29,637 nucleotides of DNA, taken from positions 83,331 through 112,967 of the forward strand of contig NW_001914882.1 in NCBI RefSeq assembly GCF_000208925.1. The letters run 5' to 3'. The stretch is from Entamoeba histolytica HM-1:IMSS. Lineage: Eukaryota > Evosea > Mastigamoebida > Endamoebidae. The position numbers were made by a program, and so were the translations under genes. Positions 1-8,975 of the stretch are shown in pieces. The number at the start of each line of letters is the position of its first letter. The stretch's first letter is position 1. The notes beneath the pieces were generated by a model. The model had not been told where the DNA came from and did not search any database. It was given only the letters and a program-made list of their open reading frames with translations.

Positions 1-122
1 TGGATATATCTATTAATTGATATTTTTTTTTTATATTCTTCTTTATGATTCAAATGTAGTATATCAGATACACAACAAAAAACTCTAATATTTCATGTTT
101 CGAATCACCCAGTTATCTTCGG

Positions 123-161
123 GTTATGATATGCCTTTGATGAGATGACATACCACATAAC
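123..161. repeat. imperfect inverted repeat
   Basis: GTTATG followed by TATG on the left pairs with CATA followed by CATAAC on the right, with a small bulge and a loop of about 15 nt. It lies in the least AT-rich patch of the first kilobase. The TTCGAAT just upstream looks like a tRNA T-loop, but no flanking arms pair, so it is not a tRNA. Function unknown. Confidence 0.25.
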
Positions 162-677
162 ACTAATTGTTTATTATTTATTATGACTGATTATTATGGA
201 GGCATTATCAATAATGATTATTATTTATTGTTATTATTTATTAATGTTTATTATTTATTATGATATAGGATTATTTATTTATTATGATGCATTATATTTA
301 TCATTGATACTTTTGATTGAATACATGATGTGTTATCAATAAAGATTATTTAAACAATATTGATGATAAATGAGATAAACTATAATCATAATTAATTCAT
401 ATTTTTCTTTCTTTTTATTGGAATATATCATGTCAGAAACTCAACACAAAACACTAAAATGAAACTAAAGTTCTATGTCATTTATTATCATTTATCAATG
501 TTTCTTTTAGTAAAAACAAATAGCTGTTGTTTAATTAATAGGATTATTGTCATTCTTCGCATCATTTAAATAATAACATTTATTATTGTGATTGGTATGA
601 AATTTGTATATTTTAATTATTATTTTAAAATTGATGGTGACATGAATTAAGGAATATCATTGATACATTACATATAA

Positions 678-734
678 ATTATTATTATTATTATTATTAT
701 TATTATTTTTATTATTTTTATTATTTTTATTATT
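678..734. repeat. ATT microsatellite and ATTATTTTT minisatellite
   Basis: A run of ATT trinucleotides (about 678-706) passes directly into about three copies of a 9-base unit, ATTATTTTT. It is a simple-sequence tract in intergenic DNA, probably length-variable between strains. No link to a gene is visible. Confidence 0.7.
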
Positions 735-1964
735 CAATAAGTTATCATTTTTAAGTCATTTAGTGGTTCTCTTATATTGTTATTCATAAAAATAATTATT
801 AATAGAAACGAGTACTTTAAAATAATAAAATTATTTGATGGTTCGTTTCATGAATAATTATTTTATTGTAATAATTTTAATTATGCAATTATAAACAATT
901 AACACTGTCAATCTATCAAAACAAAATCAACTAATTTATTCTTTTAATAATAAGTAATAACTCGTCATTGTTTCATTCATTTGATATCATTGTATTAAAT
1001 AATTTTTTGTAATAACCCATTTATTTAAATACTTTTTTTATTAAGAAGTCATTAACTCGAATTAAAAAGTTATAGAAATCATTGGACAAGTATTATCCAA
1101 TTTATTCATTATTTATGAGAGTTATTATAAATATTCGCATTTCAATTAATGATTGTTATATTATTTTTTATAATATCCTTTCATTCTTTGTTTTTTTTGT
1201 ATCCTTTTTGTTTCTTCTATTTCATATTTTCTTTATTTCATACTCTTTATTCATATTGGTTTATTCATTGTACTGTGATTGAAGTTATATATATTTTCTT
1301 AATCATTGTTGTTGATTACTTATTTTATTTCATAGTCACTGGATATTATTTTTCAACTTTTATTTTTAATTTTTCATATTCTAAAGTTTCATATATTAAT
1401 ATCATTTATATCATTAATTATAATAATTATTATTTTTGGTTTCTTTGTTTATTTATTCTTTTATGTTATAAGAGTATAGAAGATAGTAAAATTATTTAAT
1501 TGTCATAAATATTTCATTTTATTAATATTTCTTTTAATCTGGTCATATTAATCATTCTATTATTAACATTTTTCATATTGAATATAAATAATTAATGAAA
1601 TAAATGAATAGATTACAAATAAGTGATAGAACACGAATTGATATGAGATAAATGTTTTAATATTTATTACTATGATCAGTTATTAATGAGTTAATCCCTT
1701 CGAATTATAATTTAGTATAATGTAGAGTATTTAGAATGTAATGATAGTTATGTTTTGATTACCTTACAATTTGAAATTATAGGAAGATTTAAATAAGGTA
1801 TTGAAACAATAATCAAAGATACAAAACTGTTAGTGGTTGGTTTATTCATTTGGCTATATCAGTATGTCAGAAAATAATATATTAAAGAAATTTTAACAAA
1901 AAAATTTGATATTTATAAAAATAACATGAGAATGTTCTTGTAATCTTTTTTTTTACAAAACAAC

Positions 1965-2045
1965 AAAAATTCAGTTTAAATATAGATTGAGGAAATATCA
2001 TAAAAATACCTAATAAGATGAACTAAAAAATAAATAATTGAACTA
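1965..2045 (+). promoter_or_regulatory. putative Entamoeba-type core promoter of the LRR gene
   Basis: AAAAATTCA at 1965-1973 matches the Entamoeba initiator consensus exactly. It is followed by a TATA-like GTTTAAATA (about 1974-1982) and two GAAC-type boxes, GATGAACT (2017-2024) and ATTGAACT (2037-2044). The order and spacing are not the textbook TATA (-30), GAAC, initiator arrangement, so the true start site is uncertain. A three-codon upstream frame, ATG AAC TAA (2018-2026), lies within it. Confidence 0.4.
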
Positions 2046-2049
2046 TTTA

Positions 2050-4779
2050 ATGGAAGTCGCGAAATCCTTAAATCATAAAAGAAGAGAAATGAAACAACTT
2101 GAAACGGTTTACTTAATGAAAGTAGTGCTTCATGTTAAAGACATGAACGATATTCAAAACATTGAAATGGTTAATAAAAAATGTAGGACTGCAATTAATT
2201 CATTGAAAGTTAATCCTTGGTTTACATCAGAAAGAGATGTCAATAAGTTTTGTAAAATATTTAATCCACAAACATGTAATTGTAATTTACTTGATATTGA
2301 CGCATCAACACTAATGAAAGCTGAAAATCTTAGAAACTATAATTTATGTCATTTGGATGCTTTAATAAAAAGACATACTAAAAACATTCAGCCTGGTCAA
2401 GAACAAGCACAAATAAACAAAATAATAAAGTTTATAGCTACTGGTATTCAAAAAATGGAATCTTTAACATGTGTTTCTTTTCTTCCAGAACAACTAATAG
2501 AAGTTGTTATTCAAAATATGAAGAAAGGAATTAAAATAAGATGTGACGAGATGTTTGCAGAGCGATTTGATGAAATGTTTGATAAAATGAAAATGGATGA
2601 GTCAATGTATCCAAGTGAAATGATAATTCAAGGAAATGTAACTAGAAATTGGATTAAAAATGGGAAGAAGAAAAATGTCATTATTATTTTTGAGTTTTCA
2701 CTACTTGATAACGTACTTATGGATATACCAAAATGGGTTAAAGTATATTCGTCAGAAATTGTTATTTCCAAATCAAATGACAAAAGAGATGTTATACCTT
2801 TTAGTTCACCAATTGATTCATTGTTTTCAAATGTGGTATTACCAAAATTAGAAGAATCAGACAATACTATGCCTGGTGTTAAAGTAACTAAAAACGATAT
2901 CATGGAAGAAGAAAGTAGAGAAAAGGTCTATAAGATTCTCAATGACTTATACTCTAATGCTATTACGTTTTATTTTACACCAACAGAATTAGTGGAACAA
3001 AACCAAAAACGTCTTATACCAATTGAAATACCACAGTTACCAGAATTTGTAAAACATTTTTCCATAAAAGCAATATATTCAAAGTTCATAATTAATAATA
3101 AACAATTAGAGTATTTAGAAGTAGATGGACAACAGTCTTCTGTTGAACTTCAATCAACAAGTAATTTGAAGTCTTTGAAACTTAGTCTAATTAATGAAAT
3201 AAAAATAAAAGAACCGAATGAACAACAAGCAATGTCAAATAATAAAAGAAGATATTGGAAAGAAATAAAAGAAATTGAAAATACATTCCCAAATCTTGAA
3301 GAACTTAAACTAGAACGATGTTTTAATTTGGATATAAATATACCATCAAAGAAGTTAAAAAGTATTGAAATGATTGACTCTAGAGAATGTAAAATTAATG
3401 TTAAATCAGATTGTATTGAAACATTGAAATTACTAAGAAACAACCAAACACAAATCAAATTATCAACAAATAAATCAACTGATATTAATATTAAAATTTG
3501 TTCTATGATTAAGTTAGAGATAGAATCGCAGAATAAGCAAAACATTGAAATAATAGAAGGAAATCAAATTAGTGTAGAGTCAAAATGTCCAATTAATAAA
3601 TTATTAATAGCACAATCTAAACAAGTGAATATTACAGGAGATGAAAGATGTAATACACTGAAAGTAGTTGATTCTACAATCAAGGAAATTGATATTAAAC
3701 CAAAAAGGGTTGTATTTAAATTAGTTGAAGAATACATTAAAGTACCACTGAAAGACGCAGAAGAGATATATATTGTGTCAATGAAAGATTATATCTTTGA
3801 AGAGTTATTTGATAAATGTAAGAAATTATGTATTGATGAATGTGAAAATTGTCAATTCATAATCAACAAGAATCAAATTAACGAAATGAAAATAACAAAC
3901 TGTAAAAATACCGAAATTAAAGGAGAGTTAGATAATATTGAAGAAATCATCACAATAGATAATGAAGAATGTAATATTCCAGAAACAAAGAATATTATAA
4001 AAGAAGATACAGAAATAATAGAAATAAATAATACAAAAAAAGATATAGAAATAGAAACAGATAAGAAACATATTATAATAAGAAATATTCATGACAGTAA
4101 TATTAAAATTAAAAGTGATATTAATAGTGATGTTACAATAGAAAATGGTGAAGAAATTATGTTTTATGGAGAGTTTGAACATTATGGAAATGTTCAATTC
4201 ATTAATTGTCAGAACAGTGCTAACATATTGAATGTTGGATTTGTTAAATCATTATTAATTACCAACTGTGAAAGTATTGATTTTAGTGTCAATAGAATTA
4301 AAGGGTTATTAGAAGTTGTTGACAGTTATGTAGGTATTGGGGTATCAACACTGGACAATAGTGTAAACATTGACACAGTACATATTAAAAATTCTGAATT
4401 ACTTCAATGCATTTATATAATTTGTAAAAAACTAATAATAAATAATAGTGCTGGAATTATAGAACCAGCTATTTCACAATGTCAAGAAGAACTTACATTG
4501 AAAAGTATAAAAAATAAAAAGTTTAGATTAACTGAACAATTGAAGAAAATTGAAATGGAAAAATGTAGTAAACTCAATATTGAGAGTGACGTTAAAGGAA
4601 AAGAAGTTAAAATGGTCAAATGTCATCAGATGAAGATAGTTGATACTTCAAATTCAATCAACCAAATTGAGTGTAATAATGTTGAAGTAATAACAGAGCA
4701 ACAAAATGAAATGATGGGAGGATTTAGAATGATGAGAGGATTTGGAGGAGGTAATATGCCAATGGAAAGACCTCTTTGA
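2050..4779 (+). CDS. leucine-rich-repeat-like protein with F-box-like N-terminus (Entamoeba family)
   Basis: About 909 residues, intronless. The first ATG in frame is 2050; a second at 2089 begins MKQLETVYLMKVVL, which resembles how I recall related Entamoeba proteins starting, so it may be the true start. Residues ~20-75 (VNKKC, NPWF) look like an F-box-type helical segment; this is inference. From about residue 330 to the end the chain is a long irregular solenoid of roughly 20-25-residue units in which L/I-x-L/I strands alternate with 'xxC' or 'xxN' turns (LEELKLERC, KKIEMEKCSKLNI, VQFINCQN), as in LRR or beta-solenoid proteins. The end is low-complexity Met/Gly/Arg (GGFRMMRGFGGG). There is no signal peptide or membrane segment, so it is probably cytosolic and used for protein-protein contact. 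Possibly a substrate adaptor if the N-terminus is a real F-box. Exact function unknown. Confidence 0.8.
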   Translation: MEVAKSLNHKRREMKQLETVYLMKVVLHVKDMNDIQNIEMVNKKCRTAINSLKVNPWFTSERDVNKFCKIFNPQTCNCNLLDIDASTLMKAENLRNYNLCHLDALIKRHTKNIQPGQEQAQINKIIKFIATGIQKMESLTCVSFLPEQLIEVVIQNMKKGIKIRCDEMFAERFDEMFDKMKMDESMYPSEMIIQGNVTRNWIKNGKKKNVIIIFEFSLLDNVLMDIPKWVKVYSSEIVISKSNDKRDVIPFSSPIDSLFSNVVLPKLEESDNTMPGVKVTKNDIMEEESREKVYKILNDLYSNAITFYFTPTELVEQNQKRLIPIEIPQLPEFVKHFSIKAIYSKFIINNKQLEYLEVDGQQSSVELQSTSNLKSLKLSLINEIKIKEPNEQQAMSNNKRRYWKEIKEIENTFPNLEELKLERCFNLDINIPSKKLKSIEMIDSRECKINVKSDCIETLKLLRNNQTQIKLSTNKSTDINIKICSMIKLEIESQNKQNIEIIEGNQISVESKCPINKLLIAQSKQVNITGDERCNTLKVVDSTIKEIDIKPKRVVFKLVEEYIKVPLKDAEEIYIVSMKDYIFEELFDKCKKLCIDECENCQFIINKNQINEMKITNCKNTEIKGELDNIEEIITIDNEECNIPETKNIIKEDTEIIEINNTKKDIEIETDKKHIIIRNIHDSNIKIKSDINSDVTIENGEEIMFYGEFEHYGNVQFINCQNSANILNVGFVKSLLITNCESIDFSVNRIKGLLEVVDSYVGIGVSTLDNSVNIDTVHIKNSELLQCIYIICKKLIINNSAGIIEPAISQCQEELTLKSIKNKKFRLTEQLKKIEMEKCSKLNIESDVKGKEVKMVKCHQMKIVDTSNSINQIECNNVEVITEQQNEMMGGFRMMRGFGGGNMPMERPL

Positions 4780-5520
4780 GGAGACCTAAACTTTGCATAA
4801 GGTTAGTTGGTTAATTAAAAATAATTAACAAGAATAACTTGATAAGTTTTTGATGAATTTTATGTTTAAAAACAAAAGAAATGAGCATTAAATAATAAAA
4901 ACAAATTTATTATTTTCACCTTCAGAATTAATATATTTTGTATTATGTCTTATTGTATTATTCATCTTATTTTATCTTATATTTATTGACTAGTTATTCA
5001 AACTGATTATACTATTCTTCCAGAAACCAATTATCTTGTTAATATTCAAGAGTATACTTGTTGTGCTATTTGATATATTGTATTTATTTTATTTTTCATT
5101 CATTCATTCTACTTTCTTCTTACACTCTTCTTCTTTATTTATACTAGTTTGTGTTTCTCACCATTTAATTAATCTACAAAACTGATTATGTTTGTGTTAA
5201 AAAAGAGAGTAGATAAACAATAAGTTCAATAAAAAGAACCATTTCAAATTGAAAAAAAGAATAAAAAGGATGTAATGAAAGAAAATGTTTAATTGTTAAT
5301 AAGATTAATTAAACTACAACAAAGTAATACATAGACTCATTTATTAAGAGTAACATGGTTAAAAAGTAGTATAATCAATAAAAGATATTCAAAATAAAAG
5401 ATTCATTTCGTTTTATTGTTATAAATTATAAATAACTGCTTTTTAACAAGAATATATTTTTAATGAAACGAAAAATGTTTTAAAAAATAAACTTAAAAAC
5501 AAGAGAAAAAAAAAGCAGAA
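4780..5520. other. intergenic spacer, no gene seen
   Basis: About 740 bases of AT-rich DNA between two genes on the same strand. There is no open frame of note and no structural RNA that I can recognise. The last 60 bases are A-rich and should hold the promoter of the next gene, but I see no clear TATA or initiator match. Confidence 0.5.
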
Positions 5521-6099
5521 ATGGAAACTATCTTTGATAGTGTTACTATTATTTTAATAGCTATTGGAGTTGGTATTGTAATATACTATGGATATATTCA
5601 TTTCGCACAAAAGAAAGAAACTACAAATATAAAGCATCAAATCTTTGAAGTAGAAAAAAACAAACGAAGAATTCAACGAGAAATAACAGTACAAAGAAAT
5701 TATTTAAATCATTTAATGAAACAAGCCAAAAAAACAATAGAAAAAGAGAAGAGAGATGAAGCACAAGGACTAGTACCCTCGAAAGAAATTGCACAAAACA
5801 TTATTTTTACACGTAGAAATATTAATTCATTTGAGAGAAAAGTTAAAGAAATTGATGAGTTAATAAAAGAGATGAAAAAGGCTAAAAGTAATAAAGACAA
5901 TGAAGAAAAACTCATAGATATTAATAAAAAATATAAAGAACTTAACAAACAAAGTTATGGTCAAGAGAGTCAAAAAATAATCAATAATTTCAATAACACC
6001 AAAAATGAATTAGAAATTAATGAAAATGAAATTGAAGACTTATTAAATGAATTAAATGAAGAATCAAAAACTCATATCAAACAACGTATAATTAATTGA
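5521..6099 (+). CDS. single-pass membrane protein with ESCRT-III (Snf7/CHMP)-like coiled coil
   Basis: 192 residues. Residues ~7-28 form one strongly hydrophobic helix (IILIAIGVGIVIYYGY), followed by a basic stop-transfer KK. Residues ~40-120 are a long basic helical hairpin whose spacing resembles the first helices of ESCRT-III subunits of the Vps2/Vps24 type: a leading basic helix (EKNKRRIQREI), then a helix with LMKQAKKTIEKEKRDEA, a KEIAQN turn, and a helix with TRRNI. The last third turns acidic (NEIEDLLNELNEE), again as in ESCRT-III. I see no clear C-terminal MIM motif. ESCRT-III proteins drive membrane scission and are normally soluble, so an N-terminal anchor would be unusual. The assignment is from sequence pattern only; a generic coiled-coil membrane protein is the alternative. 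It converges with MRT4, 66 bases away. Confidence 0.5.
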   Translation: METIFDSVTIILIAIGVGIVIYYGYIHFAQKKETTNIKHQIFEVEKNKRRIQREITVQRNYLNHLMKQAKKTIEKEKRDEAQGLVPSKEIAQNIIFTRRNINSFERKVKEIDELIKEMKKAKSNKDNEEKLIDINKKYKELNKQSYGQESQKIINNFNNTKNELEINENEIEDLLNELNEESKTHIKQRIIN

Positions 6100-6165
6100 T
6101 TAAATGTTATTTGAAAGAAACAATAACAATACTATTAAAAAAATCAATCAAAAATATTTTATGTG

Positions 6166-6846
6166 TTAATTAATTGGTTCTTCTTCTTCCATTTGCATAG
6201 TTTCATCTTCACCAATACTTTCTAATTCTTCAAATTTACCATCTTGAATAATACTTAACACTCTTATTTCAAATACAGCCATTTTAATATCAAAATATTC
6301 TAATAATCTAGCAGCTTGTGGTGAAAGTTTTTGTCCTTTTCTGCAAACAACATATTCTTCTTTACATGATAATATTCCATCTTTTAATTCAACAGGTAAA
6401 AGATTCTTTCTTAAATGAAGTTCAAGTGAACCTTCAAATGGTAATGGTCCTTCAGGAACTACAAAGTCCATTGTAGCAATACTTCCTGAACGTGCAAAAT
6501 CATCATGGATTTGAGTTTTAAAATAAGCTAAAATTTCTTCTTTCTTTTTATTAGTAAAACACAACCCACATGTACCTTTTAATCTTTCTGCAATAAAATG
6601 ATATCCTGGTTTAATTTCATCTTGTTCAGTTCTTCCTAATGCAACTTGCATAACTTTATTACTACCAAAGAAAAATATAGAATCTCTCCAATCTTTTCTA
6701 ATAATATTCATAAACTTTGATCTAAGAACTGGTGTATAAAAAATAAAGACAGTACTATATTTTTGAGCAGCTTCTTGTATATTAGTGATTAATCGATTTT
6801 TAATTTCCTTTTTAGCAACTCTTCGTCCTTGTTGTTCTCTTGACAT
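6166..6846 (-). CDS. MRT4: ribosome assembly factor MRT4 (MRTO4), uL10-like
   Basis: 226 residues, intronless, close to the usual MRT4 length. MRT4 is a paralogue of stalk protein P0/uL10. It occupies the stalk base on pre-60S particles in the nucleolus and is replaced by P0 during maturation. The protein starts with a basic segment (RRVAKKEIKNRL) and continues through the uL10 fold: VFIFYTPVLRSKFMNIIRKDWRDS, FFGSNKVMQVALGR, LKGTCGLCFTNK, ARSG, GPLPFEGSLELHLRKNLLPVELKDG, GQKLSPQAARLLEYFDIKMAVFEI. The short acidic tail (QMEEEEP) differs from the long P1/P2-binding tail of P0, which supports MRT4 over P0. An out-of-frame ATG lies about 25 bases upstream of the start. Confidence 0.9.
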   Translation of the reverse strand: MSREQQGRRVAKKEIKNRLITNIQEAAQKYSTVFIFYTPVLRSKFMNIIRKDWRDSIFFFGSNKVMQVALGRTEQDEIKPGYHFIAERLKGTCGLCFTNKKKEEILAYFKTQIHDDFARSGSIATMDFVVPEGPLPFEGSLELHLRKNLLPVELKDGILSCKEEYVVCRKGQKLSPQAARLLEYFDIKMAVFEIRVLSIIQDGKFEELESIGEDETMQMEEEEPIN

Positions 6847-6980
6847 TAAAGAAATTAAATCTTCTTTTCATTTTTTTTTTTGATATTCAAAAAAAAAACC
6901 CTATTCTATTTTTAAAATAACAAAAAAAAAATAACAAATAATAAAAAAGTTAAATTAGAATACAAGAAGAAATGTTGAAG

Positions 6981-7508
6981 TTAATAAACAGAATATAAAG
7001 AAAAGTCAGTAACAGGAGTAAAAGCACTTGGGAGTTGTTGATGATACAATTCTTCAGATTTTTCAATTACTTCACTATATTCTTTTACAGAATGTTTTAC
7101 ATGAAAAGTAATATGTTTTTTAAGGTCATGTTTTCTTTTAAAAGCTTTACAACAACCAACAAAAGGACATTGAAATGGTTTTTCATCTGAATGAACTTTT
7201 TCATGAACTTTTAGATCAGAATGACGAGCAAAATGTTTATGACAAATAAGACATTCATAAGGTTTTTCACCAGTATGAACTCTCATATGAACATTACAAT
7301 CATGTTTTCTTAAGAATTTCATACCACAAATATTACATGAAAATGGTTTTTTTCCAGAATGAGTTTGCATATGAACACTAAGACATTTTTTTGTATTAAA
7401 TGATTTACCACAACCAGGATGTGGACATATTAAATTTCCATGTTTAATTTCTTGAAAACATGAAGTAAAGATGCTATTAACTGTAGATTGAATATCATTA
7501 CTTTGCAT
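6981..7508 (-). CDS. C2H2 zinc-finger protein, four fingers
   Basis: 175 residues. Four tandem C2H2 fingers fill residues 28-136. Ligands are C28/C33/H46/H50, C58/C61/H74/H78, C86/C89/H102/H106 and C114/C119/H132/H136, joined by TGEKP-like linkers (SGKKP, TGEKP, SDEKP). Fingers 1 and 4 have a four-residue gap between the cysteines (CPHPGC, CPFVGC), as in TFIIIA and Kruppel/Zic-like proteins. All ligands are present, so the module should bind DNA. It is probably a nuclear transcription factor; the target is unknown. The flanks (28 residues before, about 40 after) are unremarkable. C2H2 proteins are comparatively few in Entamoeba, and I cannot name an orthologue. Confidence 0.85.
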   Translation of the reverse strand: MQSNDIQSTVNSIFTSCFQEIKHGNLICPHPGCGKSFNTKKCLSVHMQTHSGKKPFSCNICGMKFLRKHDCNVHMRVHTGEKPYECLICHKHFARHSDLKVHEKVHSDEKPFQCPFVGCCKAFKRKHDLKKHITFHVKHSVKEYSEVIEKSEELYHQQLPSAFTPVTDFSLYSVY

Positions 7509-7550
7509 TGAATTATTAATCTGTTCAGTTCTATGTTTTATATTTATTAT
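7509..7550 (-). promoter_or_regulatory. core promoter of the zinc-finger gene
   Basis: On the minus strand a TATA-like AATAAATATAAAA (about 7536-7550) is followed by two GAAC boxes (7523-7526 and 7528-7531) and then TTAATAATTCA, a near match to the Entamoeba initiator AAAAATTCA, directly against the ATG. Order and spacing fit the three-part Entamoeba core promoter and imply a very short 5' leader. Confidence 0.5.
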
Positions 7551-7922
7551 ACAACAGACAGTATTTGATGTCTGTGATTTTGTCTGCTTTATTTTGATTG
7601 GTCAATTCTTTGGCTTTGAAGTAGAAAACTTTTTTTAGTATTTCTTGTTTTTGGTTTTAATGAAAAGTTGATAAATGTCTTTTTGTCTGTTCATTTCTCA
7701 TGTCGTTTATGTCAAAACATTATTTCTTGATTATTTGTTATTTTTCTTCTATTTTTTATTTTTTGCTTGAAATAGAATAAAATAGAACAAAGTGTCTGTG
7801 TACTAAAGATTTTGGCTGTTTAAATAACAGAAAGACAATTGATAATTTTGATAATTTTGATATTATTGAAGTTAAATTTATAACTTATGTTTTGTATTAT
7901 CAACTCCATTGTTTCATTTATT
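7551..7922. other. intergenic spacer, no gene seen
   Basis: About 370 bases between two minus-strand genes. T-rich, with several TGTCTG/GTCTGT-like words (around 7555-7580, 7675-7695, 7790-7800) and ATAATTTTGATA-type repeats at about 7840-7870. No coding potential or RNA structure was recognised. Confidence 0.45.
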
Positions 7923-8543
7923 TTATTTAAGATTTTCCTCTAATTCTTTATAAAATCTCATTTCTTGCTTTCCACATTGTTTTACTTTCAGACTATAATT
8001 ATTACTACTTGTTCTTATGATAAATTCTTTATTAATTAATGTCATTCCGTGTATTTCTTTCATTTTGACTGTGGTAAAACTCTTCAACATTAAAAGCATC
8101 TTATCTTCATATTCCATCATTATCCAAGTATCATTTATTCCGTTAACATGACAAATGTATGTCTCTTTTTGTTTCCAAACATCAAATTTATCTATACTTT
8201 GATCCTTTCTAATTGAACCATTCTCTTCAATTATTCTCAATTGACCAATTCTTTTTGCACTTTTCTCATCAAACTCAGCAACTGCACCAGTAATTCCTAA
8301 TTTAACTATTTGAGCAACTGATGAAAATGGTAATATCATCTTTTTCATTGTTCCTTCAAAATTATTGTCACTCTGTTTATTAACAATTTGATACCCCCTT
8401 GCTCCTTGTTTGATTCCTTCAATAAAAGACTCTGGTCGATGACCATGAGTAGTAATATCATCACCAAATGCTTGAGAAATTGTTCCTATTGTAACAGTAA
8501 TTGATGATATCACTCCAAGTGTTCCAGCAGATGTTTTGTTCAT
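7923..8543 (-). CDS. VPS13 C-terminal-domain-like protein (free-standing), start region possibly broken
   Basis: 206 residues from the first in-frame ATG (8543). The same frame is open and looks coding back to 8612 (…LPSSLSSALKS…) before a stop at 8613-8615. The order of features matches the VPS13 C-terminus: TSAGTLGVISSITVTIGTISQAFGDD, then RPESFIEGIKQGARGY, a hydrophobic stretch like the ATG2-C/VPS13 amphipathic helices, then RIGQLRIIEENGSIRK (compare RPPRLIHEDGIIRPY in VPS13), and a final ~90 residues resembling the PH-like domain (ETYICHVNG, WIMMEYEDKMLLML). VPS13 bridges membranes at contact sites and moves lipid; its C-terminus targets membranes. The chorein lipid-transfer groove is absent, so this protein may target or regulate rather than transport. 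Similarity is judged by eye. An ATG at 8628 reads MFETLINYYSISP and would join this frame if one base were skipped. Confidence 0.55.
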   Translation of the reverse strand: MNKTSAGTLGVISSITVTIGTISQAFGDDITTHGHRPESFIEGIKQGARGYQIVNKQSDNNFEGTMKKMILPFSSVAQIVKLGITGAVAEFDEKSAKRIGQLRIIEENGSIRKDQSIDKFDVWKQKETYICHVNGINDTWIMMEYEDKMLLMLKSFTTVKMKEIHGMTLINKEFIIRTSSNNYSLKVKQCGKQEMRFYKELEENLK

Positions 8544-8655
8544 AGCATCAGTAAACAAATGTGATTTCAAAGCAGAAGATAAAGAAGATGGGAGATATTG
8601 AATAGTAATTGATTAGTGTTTCAAACATAAAGAAGAAACATAAATTTAAATGTCA

Positions 8656-8703
8656 GAATTTTTAATATTTTTCAAGAAAGAAGAAAGAATGTCTTTAAAT
8701 AAT
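8656..8703 (-). promoter_or_regulatory. core promoter upstream of the VPS13-C-like gene
   Basis: On the minus strand ATTATTTAAAG (8693-8703) resembles the Entamoeba TATA element GTATTTAAAG. AAAAATTC (8656-8663) matches the initiator about 30 bases downstream. Initiation here would place ATGs at 8641 and 8628 within a normal short leader, whereas the in-frame ATG at 8543 would need a leader of more than 110 bases, long for this organism. Confidence 0.5.
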
Positions 8704-8975
8704 CTACAGAATTATTATTGTTATGTTATTTGGTTTGTCTTTATTTTTTATTGAAAATAATATAATTACATTTCTTAATTTGTTTTTTTATTATTTGGTT
8801 CAATTATTTTTTTTGAGAAATTATTGTATTAAAACACAATATTTTAGGTTTATTATCCTATTTATATATTTTTATTAATACTTTTATACTAAGGTGTTGA
8901 AATATTCTTTACATGAAAAAAAGAATTGTATTATAGAGAAATGTATTAAAAGAGTATAAATAAAAAAGAGGTAAT

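Larger units (their letters stand above)
1..1960. other. AT-rich gene-free region
   Basis: No convincing gene was found. Short open frames around 1082-1499 translate to strings of Phe, Ile, Tyr and Leu, as expected from T-rich DNA, and have no recognisable domain. The stretch holds runs of TTATTA and TTATTTA type, a microsatellite at 678-734, and a slightly more GC-rich patch at about 100-165 with an imperfect inverted repeat. The sequence TTATCAATAA followed by GATTATT occurs twice (about 204-227 and 332-352). I cannot assign the region to a known Entamoeba LINE, SINE or tRNA array. Confidence 0.55.

Noticed and set aside
95..165. Possible tRNA (TTCGAAT T-loop-like word)
   Set aside because: Bases either side of the loop do not pair as a T stem on either strand, and no acceptor or anticodon arm can be drawn.
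1082..1499. Two overlapping short open frames rich in Phe, Ile and Tyr
   Set aside because: Composition is that of T-rich DNA in any frame. There is no domain, no promoter and no frame-preserving splice to a neighbour.
2628..4197. Opposite-strand and shifted frames inside the LRR gene
   Set aside because: They overlap a long coding frame with clear repeats and are explained as its shadows.
8543..8628. An intron joining ATG 8628 to the VPS13-C frame
   Set aside because: No AG dinucleotide occurs between the in-frame stop at 8613-8615 and ATG 8543 on the minus strand, so no acceptor site exists.
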